Part shown: piece after piece, positions 1 to 9,127 of the stretch | Numbering within the stretch: the stretch's first letter is position 1 | How the letters are laid out: the number at the start of each line of letters is the position of its first letter | Source of the DNA: Ichthyophonus hoferi | Taxonomy: Eukaryota > Opisthokonta > Ichthyosporea > Ichthyophonida > Ichthyophonidae | Reading direction: 5' to 3' | Length of the DNA: 17,213 bases | Assembly: GCA_002751075.1 (NCBI GenBank) | Contig: NAOQ01000005.1 | Location: 347,942 to 365,154 of the forward strand | Program-made: the position numbers and the translations under genes | Notes under the pieces: model-generated | The model's database searches: none | What the model was told of the DNA's origin: nothing | What the model saw: the letters and a program-made list of their open reading frames with translations, nothing else

Positions 1-41
1 GAGAAACTAGTATAAAAGAAAACAAAAGTCCATAATAAAGA

Positions 42-77
42 CCCCCCCTCGCAGACATTTGCGACACCCCTGGGGGG
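42..77. repeat. C/G-run hairpin
   Basis: A perfect 5-bp inverted repeat (TCGCA at 49-53, TGCGA at 60-64) encloses a 6-nt loop. It is flanked by seven C (42-48) on the left and, after a 7-nt bulge, six G (72-77) on the right, so a longer imperfect stem is possible. It stands out in A+T-rich surroundings. No function can be assigned. It lies upstream of the copia remnant and may or may not belong to it. Confidence 0.5.
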
Positions 78-239
78 AGGGAGAAAATACTATACAAATT
101 AAAAAAAACTACTAATAAATACATAGATTAAAATTCAATAGAGCGAAGCAATGAATTCAAACATAAACATGAATTAGAATTCTAATAGCAACTTGTAATG
201 AGTATTATATACAATTACATATTATTGTAATATATTTAG

Positions 240-1015
240 GTTTGGAGATATTTTGTTTGGGTGATGGGTCAATTGCGGTGCACATGAGGGCGTTTTGTCG
301 ATCACTGATTTTAAAGTTTGTGGGCGATCTCCCTAAAGGGCCTATAAACTTTCTCATGCCGGCTTCTATGCCGTGGGATCGTAAGATGAAGTTACCGTTA
401 GCAGACAAGGCTGCCTATACACGCCCAGACCTGGCATACTACACGGGGGCTCTTGGTTGTTTTGCAAAGCAGCCGCATGTGGGGCATATGGTCTAATGCG
501 GGACGTACTTACATATATTAAAAATAACTCCGGCATAGGTATTATCTATCGTCCAGGCACACCTAAGTTGGATATCATATTCGAATTATGATTTTATGGG
601 GTCCTGCGAGGAACTCAGTCAACGTCGGGACAGGTGAGTGTAATCAACGGAGCCCACGTCTAGTGGCGGCCCCATATGCAGCCACTGCTTGCTAAGAGCT
701 CAACCGAGGCGGCATTCATCGTATTGGCGGACACAGCACTCGAAGCAATCTCGCACACAAATCTTCTTGAAGAGCTCGGCGTGGACACCCCGTTCCCAAC
801 CCACATCCGCGGCGATAACAAAAATTCTATCATCATGGCGGGAGCTATTACACTCGGGGCACGAACAAAGCACATGGCTTTGAAACAGTGCTTCGCCAAA
901 GAAAAGTTAGCCAGCGGTGAGGTGATCCTAGACTATGTAAACTCCACCTTCCATGCTGCGGACCTTTGTTGTACTATACCATCAACACTGCACCGTGAGG
1001 AGCATTCAGTCAGTC
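240..1015 (+). mobile_element. Ty1/copia retrotransposon fossil (RT end and RNase H)
   Basis: This is a fossil of a Ty1/copia-family LTR retrotransposon in + orientation. The left part (about 240-500) resembles the end of the reverse transcriptase and the connection region, including the family-typical TRPDLAY motif. The right part (about 676-990) resembles copia RNase H, with an STEAAFI-like active-site stretch, a GDNKNS motif and the characteristic ARTKHM segment. Gag, protease, integrase and most of the RT are absent from the window, and no LTR pair could be recognised. The copy is broken in several places and looks old. It lies tail-to-tail with the - strand spherulin-4 gene. Higher G+C than the surroundings marks its extent. 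The family assignment is firm; the outer limits are not. Confidence 0.85.
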
Positions 1016-2353
1016 AACTCAGTGTGATGACATTATTCCACGTCACGCTGGTCAGCAACTTGGAACTTGGTGTAAAATTACATGTTTACGAGTTGGGTAT
1101 TTAGGTGATAATACATGTTTTGGTTGAAACGTTATATAATCTTAATTAATGTTAGTTTCGTGTCACGGATTGGGTTTAATCTATATGGAAGACTGCATAA
1201 TTACTAGGCTTCCAATAGGATTTTTATTGTGCCGGTTTGATTATGTGCCCTCGGTCTAACTTTAATGACCCATGCGTTTACTCTGAGTACGTAAATAAAG
1301 TATAAATAGACCTACTGACGCAGGACGTCAGGCAGGGGTTTTGTTTGTCTTCTAATTCTAGATTGCTTGTTGTAAGCAGTGAGGATTAAGGAGGGGAGGT
1401 TATTTAAAAGCCAATAAACGATAGTTGACAAATATTAATTACCTACTCGGTAACCTAGAAAGGCATATATCATAGTTCAAATATACATTATGATTATTAT
1501 AATATATACCTGTATATATACAGCCATAAATTAACTAGTAGGTATTGTTATCAGTAGAAACGCGGTACTTCTAGTGCACTACTATAAGACCGAAGAACAC
1601 GTACTTGAACCAATTAAAGTAATAATATTGCATATATAGCTATTTAATATACTTAATTTAGTTATTTGAATCTTAACAAGGGGAACAGCTTCAAATAAAG
1701 ACAAGACAGGATATGCTTACCCTATATTTTTACCCTTTTAACAAGCTCCTATCAACATTTATCCATCAATAAAGCTCCTGTGATTATCCAGTATATGTCT
1801 GCTTACCAAGTCATGAATTGTTGTGCAGTATGTCAGATATGAAAAACAATAATACGCACTTGTAGCCTATTGGTGGAATATATTTAAACTAAATTATTAA
1901 CTAAAATTAAATAAAGCAATTATTGAATTAAAAAAATATTCATTTGTCAACAAACGAAATACTCAATTATGAAATATATATATTTTTTTATATTTTTTTT
2001 TTCAACATAGCACAAAGTAAGTGCTAACTGATATTTTATGGGAGAACCATAGTTAGATAATATACAAGAAAGTGGGAGGGAAAATGAGCAAGACATTTTT
2101 CCTGAACTCATCTGACTTTTAAATTCATATCAAAGTAGCCTCAACTGCCTGGATGACAAAAATCAATAATTGCATATAATGATTGTCATTGTCATCAGGG
2201 CTTCTTGTTGGTTTAAAAGTTTCATAAAGACACTGGATCTAAATATAAAAATATTAAAGGAAGTTATAACTGCATCTAAAGCTAAAATAATATTTCCTTC
2301 GATGATTTGTACGGGATAAGTTTTAAATAACAGAGGCACAAGCTGATGGACTA
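1016..2353. other. Intergenic, no recognisable gene
   Basis: A+T-rich sequence with poly-A/T runs (for example around 1980-2002) and no coding frame that looks real. A purine-rich run (AAGGAGGGGAGG) at 1388-1399 could be the polypurine tract of the upstream copia fossil, but no LTR could be shown after it. The part next to 2354 should contain the 3' UTR of the - strand spherulin-4 gene. I saw no AATAAA on the - strand within about 250 bases of its stop. Confidence 0.5.
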
Positions 2354-3571
2354 TTATGCAGTCAAGCCACAATAACCTGGGTATGTCGTCTTTTGCTCCC
2401 TGGCGTATTGATAGTACAATTTTAAGTCATTCTGGATTTGTTCCGCAGACATAGTTCTGTCCCACCAAAACGATTGTCTGAAATCAGGATATTTGGTACC
2501 TTTGACTGTACAACCAGCAGTACGCCACCAAAATTGCAAACATCCATTCGGGAAGGGTCCCTTTTGTTTCCCTTGTAATTTACGGCATGCCACACTGGGG
2601 ACGTGGAGACCACACTTTTCGGGATAACCAGATTTTCCTTTTAGAGCCATGAAGGCATAGTTCTTCATGTCTTCTTTGATTTGTTTAACTGTCATAGGGG
2701 CGTACCATTTTCTCTGATTTACTTCAGGGGCACTTGTACCGGTTATTGAACAGCCAGACGCCTTCCACCATTCTAGAAGGCAACCAGGTGTGAAAGGAGC
2801 ATTGACATCATCAGCCACTTGACTACATATATATTTAATATTCCATTTGTAACCGCAGCTTGCAGGATATTCACCAACGTTCCATTTGGCCTTTGCGGCG
2901 TAATTCTTCATATCATCCTTGACATTCTTTGCCGTGGAGTGCTCAGAACCCCAGCGTTGATCACTGAAATTAGGAGTTGTGTAACCAGCTCTCGTGCAAC
3001 CAGCATCCGTCCACCATTCGAGCAAACATCCTGGAGGGAACGGAGCTTTTGCAGTATCTTGCACATTCTTGCAATTAACAATTATGCTGCGATCCGAACC
3101 TGAAAAAAAAAAAAGAGATTGGAAAATCTTATTACTAATTATTTTTTTTTAACTGAAATAAAACAAAACCACACAAAACCTACAAATAACAATCATCCTA
3201 CAAATAACAATCATTTCTTTAAAATAAAAAACCAAGCAAGACATAAAAAAGAAAACTCAACTAAAAACTGTTAACTTCTAATATAAAGAAGGATAGATAA
3301 AGAGAAACTGCAGCTCCATGAAAACATCTAAATTCTGGGATACCCACCACATTTTTTTGTATATTTAAAATCGCCAGCTTTGGACATCTGAGCATATTGT
3401 TTATAGTCGGCTATAATTTGCTTTGCCGTGAGAGACATATCGTAACCCCAACGGATAGTTGGACTGGGGGCGTGAGTACCCTCCTCAGTACAACCCTGGG
3501 ACTTCCACCACTTTAGCAAGCAACCCTGGGGGAAGGGGCCCTGTCTATTATCCCTTAGCATCTCTTCACAA
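2354..3571 (-). other. Four tandem Cys-rich repeats of the spherulin-4 protein
   Basis: Each repeat is about 80 residues with four cysteines at almost fixed spacing: C355/C371/C381/C428, C438/C453/C463/C510, C520/C535/C545/C591 and C600/C615/C625/C672. The pattern is C-x14-15-C-x9-C-x45-46-C. Shared positions include PFPxGCL(L/Q)xWW, GC(T/S)xxG, a Trp in the middle, an (I/V)xxDxKxY helix-like stretch and a closing Y-x-x-x-CG. Repeat 1 is at the end of exon 5; repeats 2-4 are in the last exon. This suggests a small disulphide-bonded module duplicated in tandem. I recall similar modules in secreted proteins of marine invertebrates but cannot name a family. Confidence 0.85.
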
Positions 3572-5557
3572 CTATCCATGGGTTTAGGTGTTACTCCTCC
3601 CTCACTATCCTCGCCTTGATTTAATATCTTCAAAATTTCTTCCCAGTATAATGTTATACTTGCATAAGGGTTATCTACAAGGCGGTAGTTTGTGAAATAG
3701 ATGTATTTGAGGCCATTATCCTGAGCCACTTTAATCTCCCTTCCTATATTGGTCGGGGGGACATTGTAAACCACTGCTGCAGCTTTAATTTTCCTCCGCT
3801 GAACGAGTTTCTTAAAGGGCTCCACTTCGTCAGCCCGAGGTACAAACTTACAAAATGGACCAGGGCCAAAACTACCATGTCTGAAATTCCACTGAATTAA
3901 AGAGCATTTATCATCTGGGAGGATAATAATGACCAGTTAATACTTATCTAAATATAAAATAGGGCATAATTTTAACGAAGTCAAGGATGTGCATAGATGT
4001 ATTTGGTATGTAACCCAGGCCTAGAAAATAGAGAGAAAAATGAATACAGCAGGGGATGCAAAGGGAAAGAAAGCCAAAACAATTTTAAAAAAACTCACCG
4101 GCCGGTCTCCAAAATCTCACATGATCTTCAAATGAGATAACAGCATCTGCTGGTACGTATCCCAGTTGATCAGGTACCATTATTCTAAGATCCACAGCTG
4201 ATGCTGGGTTAAGAATAACATATGCGTTTGGCAATTTGCTTTTAGCCATTGTGACCAACTGTTAGGGCAAAAAGACATGGTTAAAATATGAATTGCATTT
4301 AATTATTGCCTGGCCATAAAGCCAGTACCCTAAACGGAATTGGTCTCAATCATGCTGGTGAGGGTAGGTAATTGCCATTACAGCAGTAATAATAAAAAAA
4401 TAAAAGAGTAAGAAAAACAAAACTACTGGTAGCTTAAAGAGAAATCAAATAAACAGAGATGAATAAGATAAGTGAGTTATAAAATTCAAAATAAATAAAA
4501 ATCGAAGAAAAAAACTTGCCTCACGATAAAATTGCACCTGGTCTAGTTCTACCCCAAATAACGTACTGTTCTTGGAATCGTGAAAATTGGTTGCCTCATC
4601 AAGGAAAAATCCTTTAAATGCAGGGAACCCCCAAGCATTAGAAATCCATTTGTCCATGTCCTGGCTCACCTCATGCATCGGCCTGTATAGGTTGTAATAT
4701 ATAGTTAGATACGATTGGGTAGTCAATATATTTTATATCGACATTATATTATAGGCTCTTGACTAAACATGCCTTGTCAATATTCTATATTAAGTAATTT
4801 ATATACACATACCAACGTATAAAACTATAATAAACGCATTGCAAAAAATGCACGAGATTAATTCCAAGTGTAAATAAAATCCCTTACCTATTGCCAAATT
4901 GTTTCCAGGTGTAGTCAACTTTATTCAGTGTACTCAATTTTGTCTTAATGTAACCAACTACTGTCACACCATGATCCTGCAACAATTGAAGACATGGCTA
5001 TAGGGAGGGGAAAGGATCAGTTTAAAAGCAACGTGTATATGTTTGCAAATTACTTTTTCAATGTTCTAAACATTGCCCCCTTCTTCACAAAAAAAAATAG
5101 AGACTGATTACGGTCCCATATATCTATCTATGTATTGTCATCCAGAAAAGCTATAACATGGAAACCTCACCAAACCTTTTCGACTACGGAAATTATGGTA
5201 ATTAGAACACAAAAAACGGTTCTATAAATACATTTTCAAACACTATTATTATACTTAGATTACTATACATACCCTAAAGTGTGAGACCTCGTGGTCATTA
5301 ACCTGGGGCCCTGAATGTAAGTTGACAATTGCTGTAACAGCTCGACATCCCCGGGCCGCTTGAATATAGGCTTTCGACTTACAGACTCCATTTACAGCCA
5401 GAGGAGCGGCGTAGAGGGGAACAAGCAAAGATGGATTGCTTTTTGGCTCATGCTGTTTTGTGTAGAGGCATTCGGGGTTGACAACAACATTGGGCATACT
5501 ATTGACTAGGACACCGAATGACGCAATTACCCCCACAACGCTTTTAATTGCATTCAT
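2354..5557 (-). CDS. Secreted spherulin-4 (GH135-like) protein with four Cys-rich repeats
   Basis: Six exons on the - strand: 5557-5273, 4997-4888, 4682-4520, 4258-4099, 3914-3348 and 3099-2354. All junction phases agree and give 676 residues with a stop at 2354-2356. Residues 1-20 look like a signal peptide, so the product is probably secreted. Residues about 43-335 match the spherulation-specific family 4 domain: VPLYAAP near 47-52, GVTVVGYI near 105-112, FFLDEA at 157-162, AYVILNP near 198-204, and AVISFED at 225-231. From established knowledge, this family includes fungal Sph3 (GH135), a TIM-barrel galactosaminidase. D160/E161 and E230 sit where its catalytic acids are expected. Residues about 355-673 hold four repeats with a GPFPxGCLxxWW signature. 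The substrate is unknown, and binding by the repeats is inference. Confidence 0.9.
4259..4519 (-). other. GC-AG intron (intron 3 of the spherulin-4 gene)
   Basis: Read on the - strand, exon 3 ends CGTGAG and is followed by gcaagt, the strong form of the GC donor. The intron closes with a pyrimidine-rich stretch ending in CCCTAACAG. Using this donor gives a phase-0 junction that matches the phase of exon 4 and keeps the spherulin-4 domain in frame. The only nearby GT (gtttttt, four bases downstream) would be a poor donor and would break the frame. Confidence 0.75.
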
Positions 5558-5763
5558 TCTGGAGATATCTTCAACAGGTTTAGGTTATACGATTTTTTTA
5601 ACGACTTGACGGATTCTCTCAATTACTAATTAAATAAGAAAATTCTCAAGCTCTACGCGCACATAAGTGATTATTTTTTGACGACTTTAAAATTTTGTCG
5701 TTACTATCTATATTACAAAACCTAAATCCCTGCTATCTGAGGATAATAATTGTTATGAGCTAC

Positions 5764-5814
5764 CTATATACTAGCAACTAAGATAAGGTGGCGAAGTTTA
5801 CGTTGGGCCATTGG
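5764..5814 (-). promoter_or_regulatory. Candidate promoter of the spherulin-4 gene
   Basis: On the - strand, a CCAAT box (complement of ATTGG at 5810-5814) lies about 40 bases before a TATATAG element at 5770-5764. A second reversed CCAAT is at 5865-5869. A start site near 5735-5740 would give a 5' UTR of roughly 180 bases before the ATG at 5557. The assignment rests on motif order and spacing only. Confidence 0.35.
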
Positions 5815-5966
5815 ATCTTACATTCCTATCGATTCAGTTATAGATTGAATGTTGATTGCCTAGTATTGGTCCAACTGTAAAGAAACCAATCATATCACTC
5901 GCCATATCTAATAATATATTACAATGCCACATTGAAAATCCTAAATATTTGGTTATAGCGCATTAG

Positions 5967-6048
5967 CCAATGCAAGTGTCACATAAAGGCTATATAACCC
6001 CACAACCCTTATGACGCATATAAACAATTTGATAACGTAAAATCAGTC
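5967..6048 (+). promoter_or_regulatory. Candidate + strand core promoter (CCAAT, TATA, Inr)
   Basis: CCAAT at 5967-5971, TATATAA at 5991-5997, a second TATAAA at 6019-6024 and an initiator-like TCAGTC at 6043-6048 follow in order on the + strand. Another CCAAT lies at 5886-5890. The second TATA to initiator distance (about 26) fits a Pol II start; the first TATA would direct a start about 20 bases earlier. In A+T-rich DNA such motifs occur by chance, so the support is the ordered cluster and its position before the exon-like block at 6522. Confidence 0.35.
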
Positions 6049-6716
6049 ATTTTATTTGTTAGTGTGGGTATTCATGCTGCGTCAAAAAAGCACCACCTCT
6101 TTTGTCATCTAGTTTTAAGATCGCCCATTTTCTTGAGTCAATTAAATTGCATTATAGGATTTTTGGGTACATATCGCACTTAATAATATTATTTTGTTGT
6201 ACCATTTCCCTCAAGCATGTTACATCATATTTTACGACTAATAATATAATTTTCATTATCGAAAGTTTTGATAGCAATTTTATATCGCTTTTTTTATTAT
6301 TAATTATAATAATTGCTTTTATGGTATGCAAATGTCTTGTTGCAAAGATTACTTCAAAGTTTCCCCTTATGACTCCATACCCCACTCACTCATTAGTTCA
6401 GATATTAATCCGTTTCCTTTTCATTATTTTCTATTCCTCCACTCCCCTCAAAGCTAAAAGGCCTGTAAGTTTAGTAACTGTTTTACAAAAATAATAGAAA
6501 ATAATAATATTCTTCTTACAGGCTCTGGCTATGCTGCAGGCTTTGGATCCGGCTTCCGCCGTAGCGCTGGAAGTGCTTTGGGGGTGGCGCAGTTATTTAC
6601 TGGCCCGATCGATGATGGGTTCGCATTGAATAATATAACTAATAACAAAGAATTGGTCAGACCTATATACATCAAAGTCCAGGATTGACTGAGACTTGGC
6701 ATCTTGCAATAATAAA
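6045..6716 (+). other. Possible + strand transcription unit with a GC-rich last exon
   Basis: After the candidate promoter there is a strong donor (GGCCT|gtaagt, intron starting at 6465) and a good acceptor (ttcttcttacag, ending 6521), which define a 57-base intron. The next segment is unusually G+C-rich and open to a TGA at 6686-6688 in one frame: about 54 residues starting GSGYAAGFGSGFRRSAG and ending KVQD. A second frame across the same splice joins a hydrophobic A+T-rich frame that starts at 6102. No upstream exon gives a convincing protein in the glycine-rich frame, and I recognise neither product. It could be a short gene, the end of a gene, or a non-coding RNA. Confidence 0.3.
6711..6716 (+). 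terminator. Poly(A) signal AATAAA
   Basis: A perfect AATAAA lies 22 bases after the TGA that closes the glycine-rich frame of the possible + strand unit. In this A+T-rich sequence the hexamer alone is weak evidence; its position directly behind an exon-like block gives it some weight. Confidence 0.35.
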
Positions 6717-7495
6717 ACTCTCATAAAAATATTCATTATTCTGAACTCTAGTGTCACTTCCCAATCAACAATTTTAATGCAATTACATATATTTAACTAC
6801 TCTCACAGCCGTTTTAACTTTTAACCTAACCTAGCACCAATGTAATGCAGCCCATAGTCAGTCTCCAAACACAAGGATGAACTTATGAATTCAATCTTGA
6901 TTCTAAATTAAGGTGCTAGGAAAATCTCGCATTCGGCAATTACTACAGATTCGGCATGCAATAGAAACGCAGATATAAAATTCATTTGATTTTTATATAT
7001 CTTGCAAGGAGGTCAGGTTCTGTGTGCAATAATGAGATTCGGCACTGGTCAGACTCAACGTGTGTTTCTAAATTGATGTAACTTGCTTTGTTGGACTATA
7101 TTATATCATATCTAACACCTGGTTAAATAATATCTTCATGTGCCTAAAGTCTTCATTTATAAATTTACTTCATTCCATATCTATTTCCCCCCTCCCCACC
7201 CCAACATTCAATTCTAGGATACTGATAAGGCCATGCGTTGCCAAACAGACCTATACCGGGCTTATACTATTAGTGAAAATCTGAATACCTGATACTATTC
7301 CGGATGGCAACATTTATCCAGAAGTGGCCCCAAGAGATCTCAAGGACGATTTTGAAATGGGTTGAGTAAAGCAGTTTAGGTGGATCTAAAAACCTTTGAT
7401 CTAAGTTTATGTTTTTTTACCATTGAACAGATATTTTAGTGATAAAAAGAGAAGAATTCATTCTGCTATGTGAAAAAGCCTTTTAAAATATATTT
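6717..7495. other. Intergenic, no recognisable gene
   Basis: A+T-rich, with no long frame on either strand. A short frame near 7300-7373 (about 26 codons, including GNIYPEVAPRDL) has a more protein-like composition than its surroundings. It has no start codon, no partner exon and no recognisable family, so it is not called as a gene. Confidence 0.4.
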
Positions 7496-7673
7496 GAGGC
7501 TAAGTTTTGGATTGGATATTTTTTAACTAAGAATAAAAGGATCTATTGGTAGAGTTATGTAAACTCTGAGGGGTTATTTTAATGGTTCGACTTCTCAGAG
7601 TAAAAATGTAGATTTATTATCCTTAGAGCAACTTTTGTGTTGTTGCCTTATAGAACTTGATTAACAGCAGATA
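7496..7673. repeat. Diverged direct repeat, copy A
   Basis: First of three direct copies. It opens with GAGGCTAAG, a TTGGATTGGA stretch and an ACTAAGAATAA block, then TAGAGTTATGTAAACTC. After a variable middle it closes with TTGTTGCC-type sequence and the 23-nt block at 7651-7673 that is identical in all copies (core GAACTTGATTAACAGCAG). A further similar stretch follows at about 7746-7790 and recurs after copy C. The family is unknown. Confidence 0.8.
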
Positions 7674-8042
7674 GAAAAAAATATATATATATATTAGGAT
7701 TATTGTAAATAAGAAAATAAATAATTAGTATGAGAATATATTGAATTTTAAATCAGATTAATCCATTAAAAATTATTTGTATTGTAATACTGTTACGTTG
7801 CGATTGCATTAGCGGTCGCATACCAATCATTAATACATTACCATCACAAGATCACAAGGTCTGGACCAATGATTATCGTTCACTACAATACCGCTCCAAT
7901 CCATATTCAGCATGAAACAACTTTGAGTTGCTGTTAGATCACTGTAGATTTATATAAAACAAATCCGGATTTGCTCTATCTATCCACTCGGGTCTTTCTA
8001 CATTTATATTTACCTATTATTTTGATTATTCATATTAATTAT

Positions 8043-8214
8043 GAGGCTAAGTGTTGGATTGGATGTTTTCAGCTAAGAATAATAGAGTTATGTAAACTCC
8101 AAGTGTTTTATTCTATTCCATTTCCTGTAGGAGTCGTAAAAATATCAATTTATATTATCCGGGAGTCACTAATTTTTGTATTGTTGCCTTGTAGAACTTG
8201 ATTAACAGCAGATA
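8043..8214. repeat. Diverged direct repeat, copy B
   Basis: Second copy, 547 bases after copy A start to start. It shares the GAGGCTAAGTGTTGGATTGGA opening, the CTAAGAATAATAG block, GAGTTATGTAAACTC, the TTGTATTGTTGCC stretch and the identical 23-nt block at 8192-8214. The shared sequence goes on past the block into an A+T-rich tail (GGAAATATATGGTATATTC) that is also found after copy C. Confidence 0.8.
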
Positions 8215-8429
8215 AAAAATAAAGGAAATATATGGTATATTCTAATATAATTAATTTTTTTTAGGATCATTTTAATATAGTACACATGGTACACTGGTTA
8301 TTAGGATATTCCTTATAAAACTCTATTTGGTGTTGTAAGACTATTATATTATTACCACGCATATATTCCGTGTCTATTGAGGTTATTGAAAATTTATACA
8401 TATTATTACGTACGCATAATATTAATCTC

Positions 8430-8590
8430 GAGGCCAAGTACTGGATTGGAAATTTTCAAATAAGAATGATAGGACCTATTGGTCGAGTTATGCAGGATTT
8501 TATCTTGTTCTACTTGAATGATAATTCATACTACGCGAGAACAACTAACTTTTGTATTGCTAAATTATAGAACTTGATTAACAGCAGATA
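8430..8590. repeat. Diverged direct repeat, copy C
   Basis: Third copy, 387 bases after copy B. The opening is GAGGCCAAGTACTGGATTGGA, followed by AATAAGAATGATAGG, CGAGTTATG and the identical 23-nt block at 8568-8590. The tail (GGGAATATATGATATATTC) matches copy B. At about 8721-8770 it also shares with copy A a stretch that includes ATTGTAATACT. The three copies differ at many sites except in the 23-nt block. Confidence 0.8.
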
Positions 8591-9008
8591 ATAAATAAAG
8601 GGAATATATGATATATTCTAATATAAATAAATAAAGAAATATGTAATTATTATAACGGATTATACATGGCGTATTAACTATGAACATTATTAATAACAAG
8701 CAAATTATGGACATGACAATATTATTGGATTCAAAATCGGGTTAATGCCCCATAAAAATTTATTTTGAATTGTAATACTACGCACAATAGATACCACTGC
8801 GAATAATTCTAAGAGCTGCACAATCTTAGAGGCTCGGTGTGGTGATCTATATGTTAGCATATGAAGGTATGTACACACTCGCGCGCGTACAGCCATAGGT
8901 GTCATGGCATTAGGGTAAGATGACCAATATCTCATGCTGTGATAAGATTACAATGGGTCAGCATACCTAATTTCTAATATTACTTACAACCACCCTCTCA
9001 ATTGATTA

Positions 9009-9014
9009 TTTATT
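9009..9014 (-). terminator. Poly(A) signal of VPS15
   Basis: TTTATT on the + strand reads AATAAA on the - strand, about 115 bases after the VPS15 stop codon at 9128-9130. The distance suits a short 3' UTR. From about 8795 to 9127 nothing else is recognisable. Confidence 0.5.
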
Positions 9015-9127
9015 TAGTTAGATGAAACAAAAAACGTATTCCGTTGCCTTAGCCTACGCATATCAAAATATCCTTTATCTCACATACGACACATATTTTC
9101 TTTGCTATATTTCCTTATATCTTTATC

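Noticed and set aside
660-899. - strand frame opposite the copia RNase H part.
   Set aside because: It is the antisense shadow of the retroelement remnant, with no features of its own.
4445-4726. Single 93-residue frame as a gene of its own.
   Set aside because: Only 4520-4682 is coding, as exon 3 of the spherulin-4 gene; both ends are intron read-through.
6102-6494. Hydrophobic 130-residue + strand frame as a membrane protein.
   Set aside because: A+T-rich codons give Ile/Phe/Leu by default, there is no family match, and a strong donor interrupts it at 6465. It is noted only as part of the possible transcription unit.
7300-7373. Short protein-like frame with GNIYPEVAPRDL.
   Set aside because: It is about 26 codons long with no start, no clear splice partner and no recognised family.
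7496-7673. Copy A as a tRNA-derived SINE (A-box-like GAGGCTAAGTTTTGG, B-box-like GGTTCGACTTC).
   Set aside because: The spacing is too large for a tRNA promoter and the B-box-like part is absent from copies B and C.
7528-7673. Repeats as H/ACA snoRNAs (H-box-like AGAATA, ACA in the frozen block).
   Set aside because: About 130 bases separate the two motifs, too long for the 3' hairpin, and no pairing arms are evident.
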